A DNA stretch of 64,000 nt from Epiperipatus broadwayi (GCA_028023455.1 JAQFVV010000056.1:2912001-2976000); one strand, 5' to 3'. Counted from the stretch's first letter, positions 1-11,714 are shown. A program made the numbers and translations. The notes: generated by a model not told the origin, from the sequence alone.

Positions 1-2285
1 ATTCTACCAAAGGCAACAGTCAGTAGAAATTTCATATACTTATCTATGAGGTTCCTCCTGATTTCTCTACTTTTTCTTAAGCGCAAAGTTGATTAGTGGT
101 TTTTCATACATTATGTATCATTACACTAGGTTGACTTATGGCAATATTCACCATTGCAATGTGAACAGCTTCTTTGAATTTTCTTCTTTGTACCTTTTCC
201 TCTCTATTCAATATATTTGTATTTGCCCAATTGAACATAGGCTCATTGCACATCTGTCTCTTCTAATAATCTATTTGTGTTTTTGCAATCATGTTTCCAA
301 TGGGATAACTGGTCTCACCAATATACATTCTGCCACATTCACATGGTATTTTATAAATGCAGTTTTTACTTTTCAGCATTTCAAATTTAGACTTTGTGGA
401 TGTTAGAATTCCTCATAGTGTGTTATGGCTCTGGAAAGTTATTCTGATATACTGATTGCAGACTTTTTCTTAATTTGTGTGCTGTTTTGTTAGCTATGAA
501 TACATTACAGTAGCCAATAATTGTATTTTACCTTTGATGGTTTTTTATTATCTATTTAATGACAGCTCTTGGGTAACCATTTTTTATAAGAGTTTGTTCT
601 ATGTAGATCTTTTCATTTTTCAAATCACTGTTTCTGAACAAACTTTTTTGCTCTTTTCCATAGTGATAGTATAACTCTATGTTTTGTGTTCCTGATGTGA
701 TTGGGCATATAAGCTAAGTATTTTCCTGTAATGTGTAAGTTTTCATTAAACTGTAGTTTTGATTTTGTTATATGGAAGTCTTATCACAAGAACATTTAAG
801 AATGCCAAATTTTGTTCTTGTTCTGACTCTATTGTGAATTCAATTGAAGTGGATATATTGTTGATGTGTTTCCAGAAAGTTTGTAGTAGTGCTCGATTGT
901 GTGGCCATACAACAAATGTATCATCAACATAGTAAGGCCAAACTTTAGCTAGATATGGTGGAGTCTTTATGGTTGTGGTTTTAAGTTCTTCCATGTAAAC
1001 ATTGTTAATCAGGGGTTTTAATAGTGAGTCTATAGCCATCTCTGAGTTTTCTTGGAAAGAATTCTGTGTTGTATTGAAAGTAAGAGTTGTTCTGGTTTGT
1101 AAACAATTATCACTATATAATCTTTTTTTAAGTATAAACTTTCCACATCAAAACTTACTAGTACATCAGTTCTTTCAATTTTCATGTGCTTGATTAATTC
1201 TGCAAAATGTCTACAATCCCTGGCAAAGCACTGGGTCTTGGTCCAAAGGACTAAGAACTTTGAAAAGAAATCTTGACAAATTTTGGCAAGGTGAATTTCT
1301 AAAACTAACAATAAGTCTTAATGGAGCATGATTCTTATAGATTTTGAGTAGACAATAATGATCATGAATTTTGCAGAAATATGATGTAAGTTTACTTTTT
1401 TCTGATTAACTAAAGCATCTGTCATGCGTCCTGAGTAATATTTGTAACATTGTTTCCATACTTAGTGTCAGTTTTTTTGCCACTTTTTTATATTGGCCTG
1501 TTGTGAGAAGTTCTTGTATTTTGTTGTGATAATCAGTTGTATCCATTATAACTGTTGCATTACCTTTATCAGCAGAGAAAATGATTATAATGCTTTCCTA
1601 TCATCATATATTTTTGACTTCAATTTTTATTGTCTTTCAACTGTTCTTTTTATTCTTCAGTATAATTCTACTGCTTCACCTAAAGGTAATTTTTGAATGA
1701 CCTTATCAATGACTGCCATGGTGTGATGGCAAAGTTTAATGCTTTTTCAAGAATAGAAATTTCAGCAATCTATTAGATGTTTAGAGCTAAGATTTTTAAC
1801 AGATGAAGTTAGTACAATGCTTTATACATTATTACTTTTGATGTAAGTTTGCAAATTTTTTTCTTTTGGCATTCTTTTATTTTTCCATGTAATGTAGAAT
1901 ATTATTTTTTTGCTGGTTGAAAAACTCTTGTGGAGTCTTTTTCAATAAGTTTAGTTTTTAGAAAATATTCTACATCATTAATGAAATACACTGCTGATAC
2001 TCAGAAAACCTTTGAGCTTATATTCTTTCTCTTAACAGAGCTTCACTTGCTTCCTAATAAATTTTCTCAGTTTCCTGGGAGTAAATTGTAGATATTAGTT
2101 GCAAACCCTTGCAAACCCTTAAAAAACTATCTCTTCAGATTTACATTTACATAAGAAAGTTAATTGATTTTCAACTTTGGACAGATTTAGACATACTTTT
2201 TCATAATGCCTATAGTTTGATACAGTATCAGGTCCATACCGAATACTTAATGCTTTCCTGAAGACTTGTGATGATGGTATTTTAG
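1..2285 (-). pseudogene. PLE-A copy 1: decayed Penelope-like retroelement (reverse transcriptase plus GIY-YIG)
   Basis: The minus strand encodes, in order, a PLE N-terminal region (about 2200-1450), a reverse transcriptase and a C-terminal GIY-YIG nuclease. Seen directly: HAPLRLIVSF near 1310-1345, LVSFDVESLY near 1135-1175 (RT motif A, catalytic D), a degraded motif B ending INNVYMEEL near 1000, YYVDDTFVVWPH near 900-938 (motif C), and IPCECGRMYIGETS near 300-340 (GIY-YIG core). In this family the RT copies element RNA into the genome and the nuclease is thought to nick the target. The frame is broken by many stops and shifts, so this is a relic. The left end runs off the window, so its 3' terminal region is missing. 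Its 5' side joins the 3' end of a second copy (2285-2942), the usual tandem PLE arrangement. Family assignment is firm; inactivity is also clear. Confidence 0.88.
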
Positions 2286-2942
2286 TTGTATTTATATATT
2301 AGACTATTTCTATCATCTAATATTAAGTATTGAAGGTCTTTAATAAAAATTTAATTTTATTTAATAACATACAGATTAGCATATGCACAATGTTTTGAGT
2401 GGAATTATTCTACTCTCTTCTTCAGGTGTTGGTGACCTGACCAGTGATAGTACAAGCATGAGAACTGAACCTAGACCCTTAGATTTTTGAATACTGAATT
2501 TTAAGATAGCACTCTAATCAAATGTGCTATCCTGCCAAAGGCAAAAGTCAGCAGAAATTTCATATATTTATCTATGAGATCATCCTGATTTTTCCATTTT
2601 TTCCTGACAGCAAAGTGATTAATGATTTTCATACATAATGATTAGTCACACTAAGTTGACTTAGAGAATTATTTAGCATTGTTATGTGAGTAGCTCCAGT
2701 AATTTTTATTCTTTGTATCTTTTTCTGTCTATCCAATATTTTTGTATTTTTCCAAATGAACATATGTTCATTGGTACACACATGGTTTGTTAACATAAAA
2801 ACATATGTTTCTTTCTTCTAATTATCAGTTTGTGTTTTTGAAATCGCTTTTCAATGGGGTGACTGGTCTCACCAATTTACTTTTTTTCCCATTCACATGG
2901 TATTCCATAGATGCAGTTGCTTTTCAGCATTTCAAGTTTGTA
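2285..2942 (-). pseudogene. PLE-A copy 2: truncated 3' part (GIY-YIG C-terminus, 3' terminal region)
   Basis: On the minus strand, 2942-2535 repeats the C-terminal GIY-YIG coding region of copy 1; compare the shared stretch at 1-60 with 2535-2590. It is followed by about 245 bp of non-coding terminal sequence (2535-2285). That terminal part holds a tRNA-like B-box segment near 2475-2500, a hammerhead-like core (2384-2430) and an end block resembling ends at 22.4 kb and 38.7 kb. Reading continues without a gap into copy 1, so this is the upstream partial unit of a tandem PLE (a pLTR in PLE terminology). No intact frame remains. Confidence 0.8.
2384..2430 (-). ncRNA. Hammerhead-like core, family 3 (decayed)
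   Basis: Minus strand: helix I side AACAC, core CTGAAGA (2419-2425), a helix II of GAGT pairing ACTC around a longer loop, then AAAAC where GAAAC is expected, then ATT and GTGC. CTGANGA and helix II are kept. The invariant G of GAA is A, so catalysis is not expected. Related copies lie at 22205-22262 and 38543-38589. This copy links the motif to PLE coding sequence. Confidence 0.5.
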
Positions 2943-3098
2943 GATATACTAATCTGTGTGCTATTACTAACAGTAGAATGTAATTGTAAATTTAAATAAA
3001 GTTAAATTTTTCTAAAGACATTCTACAATATTAGGTGATGTAAATAGTTCACTATATAAATACAACTAAAATACCATTATCACAAACTTCAGGAAAAC
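2943..3098 (+). repeat. Inverted copy of the PLE-A 3' terminus
   Basis: This stretch reads in plus orientation the same terminal sequence that ends copy 2 in minus orientation at 2255-2340. Shared blocks include the AAAGACATTC-type segment, the AGGTGATG..AAATAGT block and AACTAAAATACCATTATCACA. The truncated PLE-A copy is therefore capped at its 5' side by an inverted copy of its own 3' end, as in PLE-B and at 59.3-60.2 kb. Confidence 0.72.
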
Positions 3099-3404
3099 AT
3101 ATAATCTAGTATATTCAAATTAATTTACTGAGAAGTAAAAAAGAAAATAGAACTCATCATGATAATCAATTTCGGGACAGAATAGCTTTTTACAGATTTT
3201 TTTTTTAATTTTTAACTAAAACAGGGCAAAATTTTAGTAAACTAAGTAGAATAACTATGGGGTTTAATATAAAAAAAAGCCTAATCAGGATTAAAATTGC
3301 TCAGAAATCTGAAAAGATTTTGGTTTCATAGAGATTCAAATTCTAGATCACAGGAATGACAAATGGTGGACCTAACCACTATTGCTAAGAGATTCCTACA
3401 TTTA

Positions 3405-3456
3405 AATACACAAACACACACACATACACACACACTCACATATATATATATATATG
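3405..3456. repeat. (CA)n/(TA)n microsatellite
   Basis: Short mixed CA and TA dinucleotide run at the left boundary of the PLE-B structure. It obscures any target-site duplication there. Confidence 0.8.
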
Positions 3457-3712
3457 TAATTATATAACTGAATATTTGTAAATACAGTAACTAATAATTA
3501 AAAAATATTTTATCCACTTAGGAGCACTTTCGATTATCCCAGTAATCTGTTTCAACTAAAGCTTTGAAATGCTAACTTTCCCACAATTCCATGATCTTAA
3601 CGTTTGCTGCTTGCCTGTTAGTCAATTCATATTTATATTTGTTTATTAGCATAGCTTCTTTAATTTTTCTTTTGTTATTTTTTTCAATTTGCAATATTTT
3701 TGCACTGTTAAA
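3450..3712 (-). repeat. Inverted fragment of the PLE-B 3' end
   Basis: The reverse complement of 3450-3712 matches about 4440-4705, covering the last codons of the PLE-B ORF, its stop region and the downstream non-coding end, at very high identity. The junction with direct-orientation sequence lies at 3710-3713. The truncated PLE-B copy thus begins with an inverted piece of its own 3' end. Confidence 0.88.
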
Positions 3713-4573
3713 GGCCTAAGATGGATAAAAACAGATGAAGATTTAATGTGCATTCAGTTTCTTGATCTTAAAATAACTAGAAATCAATGCATGCTGGATT
3801 ACTGTATGACCATTAAACCTATAGTAAAAAGAGGTTATATTCCATATAAATCAAAAGTGCCAATGTCACACAAAATGACAGGTTTGAAGCCCTTTTTATT
3901 TAGAAATAATAGTCTTAGCAAATATTCATCAGATAAAGGCAAAAATATTGAAATATATTCAAATGAATTGTTAAATGTTGGCTACAATTATAATCACATA
4001 TATAATGTTATTAGAGAATTTAATATAAAATATAAAAATAAAAATCTTAATAATAATATTGATTCTCCTGCTAATAAAAAAATATGGATATCAATCCCAT
4101 ATATTTCAAATTATCAAGTAAAGTTTATAAAGAAAATTTATAAAGATATATGTGACGTTGCATTTTACACACCTCCTACATTAAACAAATTAATAAATAA
4201 CTCCAAAGATAAAACCTCGTTTATAAATAAAAATTGTGTCATATATAAATGGATATGTAGGTGTGGTGATGGATATATAGGCGAATCTAGATGTACGTTG
4301 GAAAAAAGAACTAAAGAACACTTGCTATTATTAAAACATGTTCAGAAATTAAAAGAAAATTGCATAGTAGATAATAATATTTCAGCATCTGTTTTTTATG
4401 ACCATAATAAATCATATATTTATGGTTTTGACTTTAATTTTAACAGTGCAAAAATATTGCAAATTGAAAAAAATAACAACAAAAGAAAAATTAAAGAAGC
4501 TATGCTAATAAACAAATATAAATATGAATTGATTAACAGGCAAGCAGCAAACATTAAGATCATGGAATTGTAA
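3713..4573 (+). pseudogene. PLE-B copy A: 5'-truncated Penelope-like element, C-terminal half
   Basis: An open frame of 287 codons is shared almost residue for residue with the C-terminal part of copy B (6254-7110). It begins inside the RT after the catalytic YVDD (LRWIKTDEDLMC..FLDLKIT) and carries the linker and the GIY-YIG nuclease, core CVIYKWICRCGDGYIGESR near 4237-4290. RT motifs A to C are absent, so this copy cannot encode a polymerase. Only about ten amino-acid differences from copy B are visible, pointing to recent duplication or insertion. With its downstream end (4574-4735) it forms the upstream member of a tandem pair, i.e. the 5' pLTR of copy B. Confidence 0.87.
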
Positions 4574-4735
4574 GAAAGTTAGCATTTCAAAGCTTTAGTT
4601 GAAACAGATTACTGGGATAATCAAAAGTGCTCCTAAGTGGATAAAATATTTTTTAATTATTAGTTACTGTATTTACAAATATTCAGTTATATAATTACGT
4701 ATATTGTTTTTAAAAATACAGACATCGAATCATAA
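4574..4735 (+). repeat. PLE-B pLTR, non-coding 3' part (copy 1)
   Basis: Nearly identical to 7111-7277. Both start right after the PLE-B stop codon and end at ATCGAATCATAATATTAT. Together with the coding part they give direct repeats of about 1.02 kb (3713-4735 and 6254-7277) bracketing copy B. A short hairpin (GATTA/TAATC) is present. Confidence 0.85.
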
Positions 4736-4754
4736 TATTATTACATATATACTA

Positions 4755-7110
4755 ATGGAATTTAATACGAGAAATGAAATGTGGATTGTTAAAGAATGGT
4801 GGAAGGTAACTTTCAAAATAATTGACTTAAAATGTAGATTGCAGTTTTTATCCAATTGCAAAAGATTTAAAATATATCCGAATTGCTGTAATATAAAAGT
4901 TAATCAGTCTTGTAAATTGTCTTTGAATACGATTTGTTATATGAAAATGATTGTATTATGAAGTGTAATTTCCACGTGCAAACATTTAATATTTAATAAA
5001 AGGCAATATTTAAAAAGTTTAAATTGTTTAATTGATTTGAATAACCAAGATGATTGGTTTAATTTTAAAAGTAACTGTCAAATGCTATTTAATCGATATT
5101 ATGAAAAAATGTGTATGAAATTTGGTAAAAAAATTAACTTTTTGTATTATAAGAGCCTTAAAAGTCAATCTCAAGATAATTACGTTAATTTGTCGAATAT
5201 GGATCTCGATTTTCAACAAAAACATATATTAAATCTTGGTGCAAAATATGTTGGTGGTCAGTGATCTAGAATTAAAATCTTCAGTTGAAAATTCATTAAG
5301 CAGAATTAAATCTGATTTAAAAATTTGTAATGATTTAGTAAAAAAAGTAAAACAAAAAAAGTTTAATTATAAAACAGATTACGATTGGAACATACAAATA
5401 TATAAATTTAAAAAATTTACATCTGCGAATAATTTAATTTGTATAAAAGAGGACAAAGGCCTTAGGATGTGTTTGTTATTAAAATCTGATTATGAAGACA
5501 AAGTCATTACTCAAATGAAAAATCTTAACTTTATAAAAGTTGATAAAGTAAATATAGAAAACTTACATATTCAATTTATTAATAACATTTTAAAAAAAGC
5601 CAAAAATAAAGCAATTGATAACAGTAATTATTATAAAATTTACCCTTCTGCTGCAATATGTCCTAAGATTTTTTCAAATATAAAACTGCATAAAGAAAAC
5701 GAACCATTATGTTTAATGATTGATTTTGGAGGGGCGTTTTATTATGAAACTTGTTGTTTAATTGAGAAAATGCTACAAGAAATTTTTGGTTTTGGTAAAT
5801 ATACAATAAGTTCTTCATTTGATTTTGTTAATAAAATTCATAACATTAAGATCGATGTTAATGACATTATATGTACTCTAGATGTTAGTGAAATGTATGG
5901 ATCAATTGATCGATTGGCATCTATCGAAATTATTTCAAACGCATTAAGTTTAAAAAATGTTAACATGAAAATAATAAAGTTTATAATTGAAACATTAAAT
6001 TTTATTGATAAAAATATTTATGCAGTTTTTAATAAGGATTTTTATAAAATGTGTAACGGATAGCCGATGGGATTACCTACTGTTGCTCAAATATGTAGTT
6101 TTATAATTTCTACATATGAAGAAAATATTTTGAAAAATGAATATTATCAAAAAAATATTACTGCATATTATCGATATGTTGATGATATTTTTGTATGTGG
6201 TAAACCAAATACAATTAATGAGTTATTTAAGGAATTAAATTGTTTGAAAGACCTAAGATGGATAAAAACAGATGAAGATTTAATGTGTGTTCAGTTTCTT
6301 GATCTTAAAATAACTAGAAATCAATGCATGCTGGATTACTGTATGACCATTAAACCTATAGTAAAAAGAGGTTATATTCCATATAAATCAAAAGTGCCAA
6401 TGTCACACAAAATGGCAGGTTTAAAGTCCTTTTTATTTAGAAATAATAGTCTTTGCAAATATTCATCAGATAAAGGCAAAAATATTGAAATATATTCAAA
6501 TGAATTGTTAAATGTTGGCTACAGTTATAATCACATATATAATGTTATTAGAGATTTTAATATAAAATATAAAAATAAAAATCTTAATAATAATATTGAT
6601 TCTCCTGCTAATAAAAAAATATGGATATCAATCCCATATATTTCAAATTATCAAGTAAAGTTTATAAAGAAAATTTATAAAGATATATGTGACGTTGCAG
6701 TTTACACACCTCCTACATTAAACAAATTAATAAATAACTCCAAAGATAAAACCTCGTTTATAAATAAAAATTGTGTCATATATAAATGGATATGTAGGTG
6801 TGGTGATGGATATATAGGTGAATCTAGATGTACGTTGGAAAAAAGAACTAAAGAACACTTGCTATTATTAAAACGTGTTCAGAAATTAAAAGAAAATTGC
6901 ATAGTAGATAATAATATTTCAGCATCTGTTTTTTATGACCATAATAAATCATGTATTTATGGTTTTGACTTCAATTTTAACAGTGCAAAAATATTGCAAA
7001 TTGAAAAAAATAACAACAAAAGAAAAATTAAAGAAGCTATGCTAATAAACAAATATAAATATGAATTGATTAACAGGCAAGCAGCAAACATTAAGATCAC
7101 GGAATTGTAA
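4755..7110 (+). pseudogene. PLE-B copy B: nearly full-length Penelope-like element (RT plus GIY-YIG)
   Basis: One continuous PLE polyprotein can be followed from an ATG at 4755 (MEFNTRNEMW) to the stop at 7108-7110. It is broken by only three lesions: TGA at 4959-4961, a frameshift near 5236-5264, and TAG at 6061-6063. N-terminal PLE signatures (LQFLSNCKRFKIYPN) are followed by the RT: CPKIFSNIKLHKENEP near 5660, motif A DVSEMYGSID (5881-5910), motif B PMGLPTVAQ just after the TAG, motif C YRYVDDIFVCG with the catalytic DD at 6181-6186, then FLDLKIT. The GIY-YIG core lies near 6769-6830. The part after the TAG is open for 347 codons. Family members act as reverse transcriptases using a nicked target. 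The TAG sits inside RT motif B, so this copy is inactive as read, but it is much younger than the other elements here. Confidence 0.9.
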
Positions 7111-7277
7111 GAAAGTTAGCATTTCAAAGCTTTAGTTGAAACAGATTACTGGGATAATCGAAAGTGCTCCTAAGTGGATAAAATATTTTTTAATTATTAG
7201 TTATTGTATTTACAAATATTCAGTTATATAATTACGTATATTGTTTTTAAAAATACAGACATCGAATCATAATATTA
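7111..7277 (+). repeat. PLE-B pLTR, non-coding 3' part (copy 2)
   Basis: Downstream end of copy B, matching 4574-4735 with a few substitutions. Similarity stops just after 7277, where AT-rich unique sequence begins; this marks the 3' end of the tandem insertion. Confidence 0.85.
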
Positions 7278-7577
7278 TGACATATATATATATTTTGATT
7301 TCATATATTTGCTGTTTAACTGTGTTAAAATAGACTAATTAATAGAAGAGTATCAAATCAGTCTATTTCTTAATATAAGACAAAACGTAACAGTATTTAT
7401 GTGATGGATTGGCTTCACTCTGAGCAACTGCTAAAAAGTTGTTCTTTCTGAAATATTTTTATATTAGAATTAATCAGTTTTTCAAGTACTACAATGATCA
7501 AGAAAGCATGTTTCTAGCATCATAATGGAGGCTTACATCAATTTAATATATATACATACACACACACATATATATAT
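7278..7577. other. AT-rich DNA without recognised gene
   Basis: No coding signature. A short (CA)n/(TA)n run lies at about 7548-7577, next to the palindrome. Confidence 0.6.
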
Positions 7578-7772
7578 ATTAAATCATCCCACATGATTAA
7601 GAAATCCAGTACTGCCCTCTGTGAACTAATATATAAATACATTAATGTAATGTATTTATATATCCAGTACTGCCCTCTGTGAACTAATATATAAATACAT
7701 TAATGTAATGTATTTATATATTAGTTCACAGAGGGCAGTACTGGATTTCTTAATCATGTGGGATGATTTAAT
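7578..7772. repeat. MITE-like palindrome with an internal 58-bp tandem duplication
   Basis: The outer arms (7578-7603 and 7747-7772) are exact reverse complements. The inner arms fold about a centre near 7703 (ACATTAATGT). The left inner arm is present twice in tandem with a 58-bp period (CCAGTACTGCCCTCTG at 7606 and 7664). No arm mismatch was seen. It has no coding capacity, and its size suits a small non-autonomous DNA element. Confidence 0.85.
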
Positions 7773-8316
7773 TGCTTAATATTTGTGTATTTATTTCAGT
7801 TTTAGCGTTATGCACTGGGATTATTTTATATATATACAGTATTTCATTAGATATTTTTAATTATTTACAAATTGTATATATGTGTTTGATAATCAAATTA
7901 CTTTAATTCCCACACTCTTGCAATTTATTATGAATTTATCTTTTTATTTTGTAGTGAGAGGAGTTTTTTTGTTTAAGGCGTTCCCAGTCATTTTCATAAT
8001 CATCTTGCACTTATATTCGTCAACATTGTACTATTTATGCTATTGAATAATAAATTTTGCATTTATTTTTTTGTTATATTAGAACTTTTTTTCCAATCCT
8101 ATACTTTTGCTTGTTCTCTCAGTATCTTTAATTTTTATTTTATTTTATTAAGAATATTGCAATGAAAATTTTCATTATAATAATTTCATATTTTATTAAC
8201 TTCAATTTATAAAAAAAGAATTATAAATTAAATTAATCAATGTTAATTATTTTTAAAATTTGACTAATCTTTTCAATCTATACTAACATTTCTTTTTATT
8301 ATTGTTTTGATTTTAC
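7773..8316. other. AT-rich DNA without recognised feature
   Basis: No ORF with family signatures on either strand and no clear repeat copy elsewhere in the window. Confidence 0.5.
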
Positions 8317-10403
8317 TGGAATAATAATAATTCAATTCAATTTATTTACCATACAAAACTACAGCATTAAGCCAATTACAGAATTGCATCATAACAATTA
8401 TACAATAATATACATAAACGAGTATAAATGATAGATTATTAATATGATTATATGCCATATTTCTTTATAAGATAATTAAAAATTTTTTTAAAATCTAAAG
8501 TAAAAATATTTTCATTATTAAAATCATGATTATAGGTATTAGGCAAATGAAACAAAGGTGAAAATTTCTATATGTTAGAGCGACAAACCTTAATATAAAA
8601 TAAAGTAAATGTACGCGTTTTATGTAAACAATTATTATAGTAATATTTGAAATTTTGTTAGTTACTATAATTTTTTGACTGACAAGATTATATAAAATTT
8701 TAAGATCTCTCATTTTTCTTCTAACGAATAGGGATAGATAATGGTCATTTAGCTTAATATACTTCGAAAATGTATCATAAACCAATAGAATTTTTATGTC
8801 TCGTTTGGAAATGAGATTCCAAACAACAGATCCATATTCTAAAATAGGCAAAACCAAAAAGAGAAATAATTTATATTTTGTAGAACTAGTAAATTGTCTA
8901 CCATGCCTTAAAATTGCATTCATAATTTTAAAAGCTTTATTTACACCATTTTCACTATGATGATGAAATGATCCATTGCTTGCAAAAACAATACCAATGT
9001 CTTTCTGAATATCAACGAATTTTATATTATGATCTTCAATATTATAAGGACAAATTATCATTTCAGATTTTTTGGAATAAGAACATTTATCCATATTAAT
9101 ATCCATTTTATTATATCTATACCTTTTCACAAAATTATTAATATCTTTTTGTAATAGTACACAATCATTAATTCAGTTGATATTCCTAAAAAATTTACAA
9201 TCATTGGCATAGCATAAAATTTGTGAAATTCCAAACTTTCTCCTAAATCATCATCATAAATGTTAAACAATAATGGCACAAGGATACTGCCCTGAGGTAC
9301 TCCTATATTACAATAATATGGATTAGAAAAATTATTATTAAATTTAACATAAGCTGTTATTTCCATAATAAAAGATTCAAACCATATAACCAAATTATAG
9401 AAAAAAATCTAATTTGTACATTTTGTAAAGCAATTTGAAATGATACATTTTATCAAATGCCTTGGATAAATCAAAATTAACATCTAAATGACATTGATTC
9501 TCAAAGGCATTAGCAATGTGATCATTTATTGTTAAAAGATTAGTTTCAGTTGATCTTCCAGGTAAAAACCCATGTTGCACCAGAATCAAAATCTTATTTA
9601 TGTCATTAACATTTTTTTATAAACACATCTTTCAAATATGTGTGCAACTGTATGAAGAACAGAAATTGGTCCATAATTATTAACATTACCTTTTCAACCA
9701 TTTTTAAAAATAGAAATAACTTTTGCAAGTTTAAGAGAGTTAGGAAAAGTACAATTTTTAATGGAACAATTAAGAATATAAATAAAGGAGCAGCAATATA
9801 TTCTGTACAACCTTTATAAATGAAAGAAGGTATCTTATCATAACCTATACTTGAATGTATATTAAGATCTTTGACAGCAAATATAATATCATTACTGTTG
9901 AAACAATCAATAGAAATGTTATCATTAAAACATTCATTAGTCAATTTAAACCCAGGCATTTGACAATTTCTAAATAATTCAGAAAAGTGAGTTGAAATGT
10001 CATCAGCACTTAAAGATGAAGTATAATCCATTTGAGATTTTCTTTTAGTAATGCCAATACCAAAATTCTTTAGAATTATCTGACAAATTGAGCTCCATAT
10101 TTTTAATATATTTTTGATAATCAATTTTCTGAATGGCTTTAACCAATCTTTTATAATTAACAAAATTATTGTAAAAAAATAAATTTTGTGTTTCAATGTA
10201 TTGCTTATGATGATACAATTTCCTTTAAGTTTATCTGAAAACCAAAAAGGAAAATAATAATTGTCGGAGACACATTTTTTTTTGGTATATAAAAATTAAT
10301 CAGACTATTAAATACTTGATTAAAATAGTCCATATTATAATTAACATCTGTTGAGGAATATAATGGATTCCAATCAAAATTAGAAATTGTCTTACACAGG
10401 CCC
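8317..10403 (-). pseudogene. Non-LTR retrotransposon (Jockey/CR1-like RT), 5'-truncated and decayed
   Basis: A chain of minus-strand frames spells a LINE reverse transcriptase. In order: SIGYDKIPSFIYKGC and following (about 9830-9600), HGFLPGRSTETNLL then FDLSKAFDKM (9570-9450, motifs including catalytic D), IGVPQGSILVPLLFNIY (about 9300-9250, motif B), and the thumb segment LPILEYGSVVWNLISKRDI (about 8860-8800). The usual YxDD region is degraded (HKFYAMPM). At least four frame breaks are needed. The 3' end (8320-8340) has a short ATT-type tail after TTGAATTGAATT, as in many LINEs. The other side stops where the (AAT)n run begins, which suits 5' truncation on insertion. An upstream segment (10385-10200) still reads as PLE-unrelated LINE protein. 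Clade placement is tentative; the LINE RT call is firm. Confidence 0.83.
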
Positions 10404-10689
<286 letters not shown>

Positions 10690-11578
10690 CACCAACATTA
10701 TATACCAATGCAAAACCACAGACAAGATTCCAGAACAGTATTTGCATAAGTATTCATACTGGATATTTATGGTTTAATAAACAGAGAAGCAGATACTAAT
10801 GTTATACAACCTATGCTAGGAATTAACAACAAGAGACTACTCAAGGAATATAAAAAATGGGCTCTAGAGCCCAAATACTTTGATTTTATCATGAAAATCA
10901 ATCTCATTCCTTGCCAACAACCCACTTTCTTTATCATAAAAGAATGTATATATCTATTGACCCCTTCTGTGGACTCTGCCATCGAGCAGAAGAGACACTG
11001 GACCACTTTATTTATCAATGTGTAGCACTTAACCAAACACGACAGATGATATGTAACACCTACAGAAAACCGGGTACAATCATTAATCACATAATAGCTG
11101 CTTTTCAGGAAGATCAATACCTAGCATTAGGGCAGCCACATTTGTCTATATGCGTATTGGGCACCCGATGTACTTTCTTAATTGGCAATAACACCAGACG
11201 ACACCCAGCTACATTTAGCAACAAACTGCTACACATTCGAAATAGAGATAAAATAATAACCAACCCCCACTTAAATGCAGCAACATGGTCATTGTTAAAA
11301 CAACCATCAATGCTGTGAATGCTGCAAAGAAAAACTATCATACAACTAACATTCAAAGTGATATGCGGACAAAACTGAATAAGCTCCTCAAACTTTAGAA
11401 CTCTGATTATTTTTGCTTGTTTAATTTTTATATTGTTATAGTCCATTAACCACAAAGTGTAACCACTAAATTCATTTATATGTGTTTACCCTAATATTAT
11501 TCATTGTATGTTAAATTTCAAATTTTTCTAGATGTAAACTTATGTAAACCATTGAGATCAATAAAGCCTTTATTGAAA
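10690..11578 (+). pseudogene. 3' end of a second non-LTR element with a C-terminal zinc finger
   Basis: Two overlapping plus frames, joined by a shift near 10911, give MLGINNKRLLKEYKKWALEP and then CGLCHRAEETLDHFIYQC. The latter is the CxxC-HxxxC type finger that follows the RT or RNase H in many retroelement proteins. It is followed by about 110 more residues, then a 3' UTR with AATAAA (about 11560) just before a (TAA)n tail. No polymerase motif is left, so only the C-terminal part was inserted or kept. LINE assignment rests on the finger and the tail. Confidence 0.6.
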
Positions 11579-11579
11579 C

Positions 11580-11631
<52 letters not shown>

Positions 11632-11668
11632 CAACAATAATAATAATAACAACAACAACAACAACAAC

Positions 11669-11714
<46 letters not shown>

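Noticed and set aside
89-674. Plus-strand ORFs of 105 and 65 codons
   Set aside because: They overlie the minus-strand GIY-YIG region of PLE-A and lack any family signature.
7124-7180. Hairpin GATTA/TAATC followed by GAAA in the PLE-B terminus as a hammerhead
   Set aside because: No CTGANGA precedes the hairpin and no helix III follows, so the core is absent.
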